Assembly: GCF_002096335.1 (NCBI RefSeq)
Contig: NZ_NCUW01000029.1
Span: 248,001-312,000 of the forward strand
Source of the DNA: Streptococcus oralis subsp. dentisani
GTDB taxonomy: Bacteria > Bacillota > Bacilli > Lactobacillales > Streptococcaceae
Length of the DNA stretch: 64,000 nt
Direction: 5' to 3'
The notes beneath the pieces were generated by a model. It was not told where the DNA came from, did no database searches, and saw only the letters and a program-made list of their open reading frames with translations. Below are positions 18,963-26,335 of this stretch, piece by piece. Position numbers and translations under genes: made by a program. Every line of letters starts with the position of its first letter. The first letter of the stretch is position 1.

Positions 18963-20607
18963 ATTCTACTCCTTCTGGGTTAGCCATTTTGTATAGTGAA
19001 TAAGCGCCGTCAAGGTTTTGGACGGTAAATCCTGCTTGCTTGAGGATACGCTCTGCGATATAGCTGCGCAAACCACTGTGGCAGCTAACGATGTAAGCTT
19101 GGTTCTTGTCTAGTTCATCCAAGCGTTCCCGTAGTTCGTTTAGGGGGATGTGGATAGTATCGACTCTGAGTCGACCACTCTGGAATTCACCACTTGTCCG
19201 TACATCTAAGAATTTCTTACCAGTAGCCAGTTCGTCTTCGAGCTGGTACCATTGAATATTGTCGCTTAAACCTTCGATTAGGTTCAAGGCTGCGTAACCC
19301 AGCATATTGACGGGATCCTTGGCAGAGCCAAATGGTGGCGCATAGGTAAACTCCAATTCTGGTAAATCAAAGACGGTGAGATTTCCTTTGACAGCAGTTG
19401 CTAGGATATCAATTCGCTTGTCAACACCTTTCTTCCCAACTCCTTGGGCACCATAGATTTTTCCAGTGGTCGGGTCAAAGAGGAGCTTCAAGGTCATATC
19501 AGTAGCGCCTGGATAATAACCAGCGTGGTCTTTTCCGCTGACATGAAGCGCCTTGTAAGGAAGTTGATTCATGCTAAGGATACGTTCGCTGAGACCAGTC
19601 GAAGCAGCTGTCATATCAAAGACACGAACGATCGCAGTGCCGATACTGCCCTTGTTGGTACGACCGAGTCCTGCGATGACGTCCGCTACTTGGCGTCCCT
19701 GACGATTGGCGGGAGAAGCTAGAGAGATGAGAGCGTCTTGGCCCGTAATCTCTTGCTTGACGACGATGGCATCGCCAACTGCAAAAATATCTTTTTGACT
19801 GGTTTCATAATGTTCATCGACCAAGATTCCACCACGAAGTCCCAGTTCAATCCCCGCAGCTTTTGCCAGTCCGTTTTCAGGTTCAACACCGACAGAAAGG
19901 ATGGTGAGGTCAGAAGTGATCTTTTGACCGTTTTCGAGAACGATGATTTTTCCTTGGTCTTCAAATCGAGTCGCTGACTGAGAAGTGATAACGCGGGCGC
20001 CGTTTTTAACCAATTCTGCTTGGACAAAGGCCGCCATTTCCTGATCTAATGGTGGCAAGACATGGGGTGCTTTCTCAACGATAGTAACTTGCAATCCACG
20101 TTTCGCCAGGTTTTCAGCCATTTCAAGCCCGATAAATCCTGCACCGATAACGACAGCTTCTTTTGGATGATTGTCCAAGGCTGCCATAATTTCATCGAGA
20201 TCGGGAACATTGCGAAGCGTGTAGGCGTTCTTAGCTTCTGCCAAGCCTTCAATGGTAGGAACAAATGGTTTAGCTCCTGGGGAGAGGATCAACTTGTCGT
20301 AGCTTTCTGTGAATTCCTGTCCATCATGGCGTACGGTCACAGTGCGCTCTGCTGGCGAAATGCTGATGACCTCATGGAAAGGACGAACATCCAGATTAAA
20401 GCGTGCTTTGAGACTTTCAGGAGTTTGGACCAATAAACTATCACGGTTTGCAATTTCTCCTGAAACATAGTAAGGAAGTCCGCAGTTTGCAAAGGAAACA
20501 AAGGGACCTTTCTCAAAAATAGTGATTTCAGCGTCTTCCATGAGACGTCTGAGACGGGTTGCTGCTGACATTCCGCCTGCAACTCCCCCGACAATGATAA
20601 TTTTCAT
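18952..20607 (-). CDS. CoA-disulfide reductase with fused rhodanese domain
   Basis: A 551-residue flavoenzyme of the CoADR-RHD type, which reduces CoA disulfide or CoA persulfide with NAD(P)H. The N-terminal FAD motif is IIVGGVAGGMSAATRLRR. The single redox cysteine is in FANCGLPYY (near residue 43). The NAD-binding motif is VVIGAGFIGLEMAE, the second FAD motif IFAVGDAI, and a dimerisation domain follows. The C-terminal rhodanese domain (about 460-548) has its cysteine in VSCHSGLRSY. Flanking single-domain rhodaneses and the upstream operator suggest a reactive sulfur detoxification unit. Confidence 0.9.
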   Translation of the reverse strand: MKIIIVGGVAGGMSAATRLRRLMEDAEITIFEKGPFVSFANCGLPYYVSGEIANRDSLLVQTPESLKARFNLDVRPFHEVISISPAERTVTVRHDGQEFTESYDKLILSPGAKPFVPTIEGLAEAKNAYTLRNVPDLDEIMAALDNHPKEAVVIGAGFIGLEMAENLAKRGLQVTIVEKAPHVLPPLDQEMAAFVQAELVKNGARVITSQSATRFEDQGKIIVLENGQKITSDLTILSVGVEPENGLAKAAGIELGLRGGILVDEHYETSQKDIFAVGDAIVVKQEITGQDALISLASPANRQGRQVADVIAGLGRTNKGSIGTAIVRVFDMTAASTGLSERILSMNQLPYKALHVSGKDHAGYYPGATDMTLKLLFDPTTGKIYGAQGVGKKGVDKRIDILATAVKGNLTVFDLPELEFTYAPPFGSAKDPVNMLGYAALNLIEGLSDNIQWYQLEDELATGKKFLDVRTSGEFQSGRLRVDTIHIPLNELRERLDELDKNQAYIVSCHSGLRSYIAERILKQAGFTVQNLDGAYSLYKMANPEGVEYGN

Positions 20608-20627
20608 TGACTTTCTCCTTTATACAT

Positions 20628-20936
20628 CTAGATGACCTTACCTGTCCAAGCACTCATACCGCCTCGGACATTGATGACATCGTAGCCTTTTTTCTTTAGC
20701 TTCTTCGCAGCTAGTTTGCTTCGCACACCAGAATGGCAAATGACATAGAGTGTTTCTTTTGTCTCAGGTGTGTAAGATCCGATTTCGGTTAGAGGGACAT
20801 TCTTGGCATTTTTGATATGACCTCTGCGGAATTCTGTAGGTGTTCGAACATCCAGTAGCTGAATCGGTTCTCTGAGTTTAGCTTCTAACTCGCTGGTAGA
20901 AATACTGTCAATTTTTGTAAATAATAAGTGAAACAT
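20628..20936 (-). CDS. Single-domain rhodanese (sulfurtransferase)
   Basis: A 102-residue rhodanese with the active-site loop ICHSGVRSK. I chose the start at 20936 (MFHLLFTK) because GGAGGT lies 7 bases upstream; the longer reading frame would cross the promoter and operator. It is first of the three-gene operon and is followed after 20 bases by the CoA-disulfide reductase. Its cysteine loop resembles that of the rhodanese domain fused to the reductase. Confidence 0.88.
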   Translation of the reverse strand: MFHLLFTKIDSISTSELEAKLREPIQLLDVRTPTEFRRGHIKNAKNVPLTEIGSYTPETKETLYVICHSGVRSKLAAKKLKKKGYDVINVRGGMSAWTGKVI

Positions 20937-20950
20937 AGGCACCTCCAAAT

Positions 20951-20996
20951 ATACCCTTATGGGGTATATTAAACCATGAAGTAAAGCTTTTGTCAA
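20951..20996 (-). promoter_or_regulatory. Rhodanese operon promoter with CsoR/CstR-type operator
   Basis: TTGACA (complement of 20991-20996) and TTTAAT (20968-20973) have a 17-base spacer. At the start point, ATACCC and GGGTAT form an inverted repeat with 5 bases between (20951-20967). This is the pattern bound by CsoR-family repressors, including persulfide-sensing CstR. Given the genes it controls, a CstR-like sensor is likelier than a copper sensor. No such regulator is encoded in the window. Confidence 0.7.
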
Positions 20997-21112
20997 GCAA
21001 GTTGTTTTGAGTTGGGATGGGGATTTGTTTTGAGAGACTGGAAAGCAGGCTATTCTTGACCTTTCAAAGTCTTTTTGATATGATGGCCTCAAAGTAAATA
21101 TGAGGTGCTAAG

Positions 21113-21676
21113 ATGACCAGTGAATACCAGAAAATGATTGCAGGGGAACCCTACCATCCGTTTGACCCTGAGTTGCGTGCGCTCGCTCAGACTGCACGCC
21201 AGAAGCAGGCGGATTTCAACCAGGAGCTAGACCCCTTGAAAGGGGCGGATATTATCAAGACTTGGTTTGGTTCAACTGGGGAAAATCTCTATGTTAATCC
21301 ACGTCTGGTGGTCGATTATGGAGTCAATATCCATCTAGGGGAAAATTTTTATTCTAATTGGAATTTGACCATGCTGGATGTTTGTCCGATTCGCATTGGT
21401 AACAATGCCATGATTGGCCCCAATTGTCAGTTTTTAACCCCACTCCATCCACTGGATCCGTATGAACGCAATTCAGGGGTCGAATACGGCAAGCCCATCA
21501 CCATCGGAGATAATTTCTGGGCTGGAGGTGGCGTCATTGTCCTTCCTGGAGTGACACTAGGAAATAATGTCGTCGCTGGAGCAGGGGCCGTGATTACCAA
21601 GTCCTTTGGAGACAATGTTGTCCTAGCTGGGAATCCTGCGCGTGTTATCAAGGAAATACCAGTAAAAGAAAACTAA
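21113..21676 (+). CDS. Sugar O-acetyltransferase, maltose/galactoside acetyltransferase family
   Basis: A 187-residue left-handed beta-helix acetyltransferase with the N-terminal helix MTSEYQKMIAGEPYHPFDPEL typical of Maa/LacA proteins. Hexapeptide repeats follow, with the active-site His in LTPLHPLDP and the C-terminal AGNPARVI. It would transfer acetyl from acetyl-CoA to a sugar hydroxyl. The natural substrate is not known for most members. It is a single gene, divergent from the rhodanese operon, with its own terminator. Confidence 0.9.
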   Translation: MTSEYQKMIAGEPYHPFDPELRALAQTARQKQADFNQELDPLKGADIIKTWFGSTGENLYVNPRLVVDYGVNIHLGENFYSNWNLTMLDVCPIRIGNNAMIGPNCQFLTPLHPLDPYERNSGVEYGKPITIGDNFWAGGGVIVLPGVTLGNNVVAGAGAVITKSFGDNVVLAGNPARVIKEIPVKEN

Positions 21677-21702
21677 AAAGAACAGCCCAGGCTGTTCTTT
21701 TT
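21675..21702 (+). terminator. Terminator after the acetyltransferase
   Basis: AAAAAGAACAG and CTGTTCTTTTT flank a 6-base loop. The symmetrical A and T runs allow it to work in both directions. The following 21703-21940 stretch holds no gene that I can see. Confidence 0.85.
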
Positions 21703-21971
21703 ATGAACTCTAATCTTATAAATTTTTCTTCTTTTTGGCTTTCTTGGTCAAGGAGACATGGCACTGGGGATGTTGGTTTTAAAAACTATTAAATGCATTT
21801 TAGTACTCTCAAATTGTTTCTAGCAGTCCTTTCTAAAAAATTACTAGGCGAAATCTAATCCAAACTAAATAAGGAAACTTTCAGAAAAGTTTTAGTTTCG
21901 TTTCAGAAATCTTCTGTAGACTGTCTAGCTATATCATACGAAGGAGAGGAAAAAGGTATGAAATCAAAAAA

Positions 21972-23192
21972 ATGGTCCTACTTGCAACGAGTTTAACGGC
22001 AATGGTGCTGATGGCAGCATGTGCCCAGTCAACAACTACATCTAATACCAATGCAACGACAAATAATGCAACAACAACTTCAACAAAGGCAAATCAAACT
22101 TCCTATTTTACAGAAAAGGACTATGATACTTCTTATGATGAAAGCACAGCTTCTAAGATTGAGCTATCTGGCTCATCTGCAAACGTCTCTGGAGATGGGG
22201 TAGCAGTCTCTGGTTCAACAGTGACTATCACAAAATCTGGAACCTATGTGATTTCAGGTCAGTCTGACGGAGTTCAGATCAAGGTCGAGGCAAATAAGTC
22301 AGTAGATGTTCACCTAGTCCTAAAAGGTGCGACCATGACCAATACCAATGCAGCGATATCTGCGACATCGGCTGACCATGTCTACCTGACTCTGGCAGAA
22401 GGAACCACCAACAGTCTCTCTGACTCAAGCTCGAACAGTGACGAAAAAGCCGACGCAGCTCTCTTTTCTAAGGTGGATTTAACCATCAACGGGAAAGGAA
22501 CTCTTAATGTAGAAGGAAAGAAAAATAATGGTATTAAGGCTAACGATACCCTCCACATCACGGGTGGAACCTATAACATCACAGCAGTTGGCGATGCCTT
22601 TAATGTCAATGATGAACTCAACATCACTGGTACGACCATGACCATCGATGCTAAAGAAGATGGAGTCAAGGTGGACAATGATGAAGATACTTCAGTCGGA
22701 ACCATGTACCTATCTAACAACAACATCACCGTTACAGCAGGAGATGATGGCATCCACGCATCAGGTGATTTGGTTATCGATAGTGGGACCTACACCGTCA
22801 AAAATTCCACAGAAGGACTTGAAGGGAAGTCCATCACTATCAACGGTGGCGATATCAACATTTACGCGACAGATGATGGTGTCAATGCAGCCAACAAAAA
22901 TGCCCAACAAAGTGAAATCTTCTTTACCATGAATGGTGGAAACCTGACAGTAGAAGTTGGTCAAGGGGATACAGACCCAATCGACTCAAATGGGAATATC
23001 ACTGTCACAGGCGGAACCATTAAAATGATTGGTCCAACAGGTTTTGACTTTGATGGAACTGCGACCTACACAGGTGGGGACATCTATCTCAACGGTGAAA
23101 AGCAAACGGAAATCGTCAATTCTATGCCTGGAGGCGGTGGGCCGAATGGAGCTCCTCAAGGTGACGGTCCAGTCCCTGGCGGACAAGGATAA
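21972..23192 (+). CDS. Beta-helix lipoprotein, Cthe_2159-like carbohydrate-binding family
   Basis: A 406-residue secreted protein built of repeating Gly/Asn/Asp/Thr-rich strands (for example GGTYNITAVGDAFNVNDELN) that fit the right-handed beta-helix of Cthe_2159 (DUF4353) carbohydrate-binding proteins. The start is odd. The ribosome site GGAGAGG fits an ATG at 21958, but that frame stops after 12 codons. One extra A in the A7 run (21966-21972) would join it to this frame and give MKSKK before the lipoprotein signal LTAMVLMAAC. As it stands, translation must begin at ATG 21972 without the basic N-terminus. The C-terminus is Gly/Pro-rich. The function is not established. Confidence 0.75.
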   Translation: MVLLATSLTAMVLMAACAQSTTTSNTNATTNNATTTSTKANQTSYFTEKDYDTSYDESTASKIELSGSSANVSGDGVAVSGSTVTITKSGTYVISGQSDGVQIKVEANKSVDVHLVLKGATMTNTNAAISATSADHVYLTLAEGTTNSLSDSSSNSDEKADAALFSKVDLTINGKGTLNVEGKKNNGIKANDTLHITGGTYNITAVGDAFNVNDELNITGTTMTIDAKEDGVKVDNDEDTSVGTMYLSNNNITVTAGDDGIHASGDLVIDSGTYTVKNSTEGLEGKSITINGGDINIYATDDGVNAANKNAQQSEIFFTMNGGNLTVEVGQGDTDPIDSNGNITVTGGTIKMIGPTGFDFDGTATYTGGDIYLNGEKQTEIVNSMPGGGGPNGAPQGDGPVPGGQG

Positions 23193-23195
23193 GCA

Positions 23196-23231
23196 AAATT
23201 CTCCTTTCTCGAGAGAGAAGGGAGATTTTTG
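23196..23231 (+). terminator. Terminator after the beta-helix lipoprotein gene
   Basis: AAATTCTCC and GGAGATTTTT arms with an inner CTTTCTC/GAGAGAAG stem, ending in T5. Confidence 0.8.
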
Positions 23232-23264
23232 TGTTGTTACTAGAGGAAATGTAAAGACAACTCC

Positions 23265-23292
23265 TTGACACTCCGTCAGTTTTTGATACAAT
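23265..23292 (+). promoter_or_regulatory. Promoter of the nucleoside phosphorylase gene
   Basis: TTGACA (23265-23270), 16 bases, TACAAT (23287-23292). Confidence 0.75.
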
Positions 23293-23317
23293 AGTACAAA
23301 ATTAGAGGAGGTGGGCG

Positions 23318-24082
23318 ATGATTCAGAAGCATGCGATTCCCATTTTAGAGTTTGATGATAACCCCCAAGCGGTCCTTATGCCAACACATGAGGGGTTAGA
23401 CTTGAAGTTGCCAAAGAAGTGTATCTATGCATTTTTGGAGGAGGAGATTGACCGCTATGCTCAGGAAGTAGGGGCGGACTGTGTTGGTGAGTTCGTTTCT
23501 GCCACCAAGACTTATCCAGTCTATGTCCTCAACTACAAGGGCGAGGAGATTTGTCTGGCCCAGGCGCCTGTGGGTTCTGCCCCAGCGGCCCAGTTTATGG
23601 ATTGGTTGATTGGCTATGGTGTGGAGCAAATCATTTCCACTGGAACTTGTGGAGTCCTAGCTGATATAGAGGAAAATGCCTTTCTCGTCCCTGTTCGCGC
23701 TCTGCGAGATGAGGGGACCAGCTACCACTATGTAGCGCCTTCTCGTTATATAGAGATGCAGATTGAGGCGATCTCTGCCATTGAGCAAGTCTTGGAACAA
23801 AGAGGCATTCCTTACGAGGAGGTCATGACCTGGACGACAGATGGTTTTTATCGAGAGACGGCTGAAAAGGTTGCCTATCGCAAGGAAGAAGGCTGTGCTG
23901 TTGTGGAGATGGAGTGCTCGGCTCTTGCGGCAGTAGCCCAGCTACGTGGGGTTGTATGGGGAGAGTTGCTCTTTACCGCAGATTCATTAGCAGATCTAGA
24001 CAACTACGACAGTCGTGACTGGGGCTCAGAAGCTTTTGATAAGGCCCTTGAACTCTGTCTTGCCATTGTGCACCACATGTGA
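23318..24082 (+). CDS. Nucleoside phosphorylase, PNP/UDP family
   Basis: A 254-residue enzyme of the purine nucleoside/uridine phosphorylase superfamily, which splits nucleosides with phosphate. Family motifs seen are the phosphate/ribose-binding stretch STGTCGVL (near 108) and VVEMECSALAAVA (near 195), whose Glu-Met-Glu holds the ribose. It continues to FTADSLADLDNYDSRDWG. The uncommon N-terminus (IPILEFDDNPQAVLMP) places it in a subgroup of unknown base preference. A GAGGAGGTGGG site precedes the ATG. Confidence 0.85.
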   Translation: MIQKHAIPILEFDDNPQAVLMPTHEGLDLKLPKKCIYAFLEEEIDRYAQEVGADCVGEFVSATKTYPVYVLNYKGEEICLAQAPVGSAPAAQFMDWLIGYGVEQIISTGTCGVLADIEENAFLVPVRALRDEGTSYHYVAPSRYIEMQIEAISAIEQVLEQRGIPYEEVMTWTTDGFYRETAEKVAYRKEEGCAVVEMECSALAAVAQLRGVVWGELLFTADSLADLDNYDSRDWGSEAFDKALELCLAIVHHM

Positions 24083-24100
24083 GTGTTCTTACTGTTTTTA

Positions 24101-24116
24101 TGGTAGAATGTAATTA
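24101..24116 (+). promoter_or_regulatory. Extended -10 placed for a leaderless ktrB mRNA
   Basis: TGGTAGAAT ends at 24109, seven bases before the ktrB ATG at 24116. Transcription would then begin at or within two bases of the start codon. No Shine-Dalgarno sequence is present before this ATG, which agrees. Confidence 0.5.
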
Positions 24117-25495
24117 TGTTATTCAAATCTTTTTTGGAAAAAATCAAGACGACATTGGGACGGTTATCGCCAGCCCGTCGCATCTTTTTAAGTTTTGCCC
24201 TAGTGATTCTCTTGGGTTCACTCCTTTTAAGCCTCCCCTTTGTGCAAGCAGAAACGTCACAAGCGACCTACTTTGACCATCTCTTTACGACCGTGTCCAT
24301 GGTCTGTGTGACAGGGCTCTTTACCCAGCCGGTGGCCTCTACTTACAATATCTGGGGCCAGTTGATCTGCATGATCTTGATCCAGATTGGTGGTTTGGGG
24401 CTCATGACCTTTATCGGAATCTTTTATATCCAAGGCAAGCAAAAGCTCAGTCTTCGTGGCCGTGAGACCATTCAAGAAAGTTTTAGTTATGGGGAAACTC
24501 AGTCTCTAAAGGACTTCATCCGCTCGATCTTTCTGACGACTTTTCTGGTGGAAGGGCTCGGTGCCTTTCTCTTGAGTTTCCGCTTTATTCCTGAATTTGG
24601 CTGGGGGCGAGGGATTTTAACCTCTATCTTTTTGGCCATTTCAGCTTTCTGCAATGCTGGATTTGATAATTTTGGAAGTACGAGTTTGGTAGCCTTTCAA
24701 ACGGACCCCTTAATCAATCTAGTGATTGCAGGTTTGATTATCACGGGTGGGCTAGGATTTATGGTCTGGTTTGATTTAGCGACCCAGTTTGGGAAAAAGA
24801 AAAAACGCCGCCTGCGTTTCCATACCAAGTTGGTTCTCTTTCTAACGGCGGGAATTTTGCTCTTTGGAACAGTATCGACTCTCTTAATTGAGTGGAACAA
24901 TCCTGGGACGATTGGAAATCTTAGTACTCCAGAGAAACTGCTGGTTAGCTTTTTCCAGACCGTCAGCATGAGAACGGCTGGCTTTGCTTCAATTGACTAC
25001 ACCCAGGCTCGACCAGTTACCTTACTGATTTACATCTTGCAGATGTTTCTGGGCGGGGCACCTGGAGGGACAGCAGGGGGGCTCAAGATCACGACCTTCT
25101 TTGTCTTGTTGGTCTTTGCTCGTAGCGAACTATTGGGCTTGCCTCATGCCAATGTAGCTCGGAGAACCATTGAACCCCGAACTGTGCAAAAATCTTTCAG
25201 TGTCTTTATTATCTTCTTGCTGACCTTCTTACTGGGCTTGATTTTACTAGGGATAACAGCAGAAGGAAATCCACGCTTTATCTACCTCATGTTTGAGACC
25301 ATTTCAGCCCTTGCGACAGTTGGGGTAACGGCAAATTTAACACCAGAGTTAGGTAAGTTAGTCCTTAGTATCGTTATGTTGCTGATGTTTATCGGCCGTA
25401 TTGGCCCCTTGACACTACTGGTCAGTGTAGCAGAATATCAGCCAGATAAGAAAGATTTGATTCACTATATGAAAGCAGATATCACCATTGGATAA
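24116..25495 (+). CDS. ktrB: Potassium uptake channel subunit KtrB/TrkH
   Basis: A 459-residue membrane protein with the four membrane-pore-membrane repeats of the Trk/Ktr/HKT family. The filter-like segments include VSMVCVTGLF, AISAFCNAGFDNFG, SMRTAGFASIDY and ISALATVGVTANL, each with its conserved glycine. It imports K+ when the KtrA ring binds on the cytoplasmic side. ktrA follows, overlapping or nearly touching. The start has no ribosome site and may be leaderless. No frameshift is seen. Confidence 0.93.
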   Translation: MLFKSFLEKIKTTLGRLSPARRIFLSFALVILLGSLLLSLPFVQAETSQATYFDHLFTTVSMVCVTGLFTQPVASTYNIWGQLICMILIQIGGLGLMTFIGIFYIQGKQKLSLRGRETIQESFSYGETQSLKDFIRSIFLTTFLVEGLGAFLLSFRFIPEFGWGRGILTSIFLAISAFCNAGFDNFGSTSLVAFQTDPLINLVIAGLIITGGLGFMVWFDLATQFGKKKKRRLRFHTKLVLFLTAGILLFGTVSTLLIEWNNPGTIGNLSTPEKLLVSFFQTVSMRTAGFASIDYTQARPVTLLIYILQMFLGGAPGGTAGGLKITTFFVLLVFARSELLGLPHANVARRTIEPRTVQKSFSVFIIFLLTFLLGLILLGITAEGNPRFIYLMFETISALATVGVTANLTPELGKLVLSIVMLLMFIGRIGPLTLLVSVAEYQPDKKDLIHYMKADITIG

Positions 25496-25508
25496 GAAAG
25501 GAAGAACG

Positions 25509-26174
25509 ATGTCAGATCGGACAATTGGAATTTTAGGTTTGGGAATTTTTGGGAGTAGTGTTTTGGCTGCCCTTGCCAAGCATGATATGAATATCATTGC
25601 TATTGATGACCACGAGGAGCGCATCAATCAATTTGAACCGGTGTTAGCGCGAGGGGTAGTTGGCGATATTACGGATGAAGACCTTCTTCTATCGGCTGGG
25701 ATTGACACCTGTGATACCGTAGTCGTCGCAACGGGTGAAAATCTAGAGTCCAGTGTTCTTGCGGTTATGCACTGCAAGAGTTTAGGAGTGCCGACCGTCA
25801 TTGCCAAGGTCAAAAGCCATACAGCTAAAAAAGTTCTAGAAAAAATCGGTGCGGACTCGGTCATCTCACCAGAGTTTGAAATGGGGCGCTCATTAGCGCA
25901 GACAATCCTCTTTCATAACAGCGTGGATGTCTTTCAGCTGGACAAGAATGTTTCGATTGTCGAGATGAAAATTCCCCAATCGTGGACTGGTAAAAGCCTC
26001 AGTCAGTTAGATTTACGTGGGCGATACAACCTCAACGTACTAGGTTTTCGTGCCTATGAAAATGCTCCTCTGGATGTCCAATTTAGCCCCAATGACCTCT
26101 TGAAGCCAGACACCTATATCATGGCAGTCATTAATAACCAACATTTAGATACCCTAGCAGAGCTGAGTGAGTAG
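25509..26174 (+). CDS. ktrA: Potassium uptake regulatory subunit KtrA/TrkA
   Basis: A 221-residue RCK protein: an N-terminal Rossmann domain with GLGIFGSSVLAALAKHDMNI and the acidic residue IAIDDHEERI that contacts the nucleotide ribose, then a C-terminal RCK_C domain (about 135-220). It gates KtrB in response to ATP, ADP or cyclic di-AMP. I chose ATG 25509 with AAAGGAAG upstream; a TTG at 25488 in the same frame would add seven residues before the conserved start. The pair forms a two-gene operon. Confidence 0.92.
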   Translation: MSDRTIGILGLGIFGSSVLAALAKHDMNIIAIDDHEERINQFEPVLARGVVGDITDEDLLLSAGIDTCDTVVVATGENLESSVLAVMHCKSLGVPTVIAKVKSHTAKKVLEKIGADSVISPEFEMGRSLAQTILFHNSVDVFQLDKNVSIVEMKIPQSWTGKSLSQLDLRGRYNLNVLGFRAYENAPLDVQFSPNDLLKPDTYIMAVINNQHLDTLAELSE

Positions 26175-26335
26175 AAGAGGAAGGACAACTATTTTTTCAA
26201 TAACTATTGAGTCAATATCAATATAAGTATTTTATAAGAGGGATTTAAGAAAAATTTTAACTTTTTCTTAATCCTTTTTAATTTTAGGAGATTATACTAG
26301 AGTCATCAAAAAAAGAAAGTTCTGAGGAGAATCCT

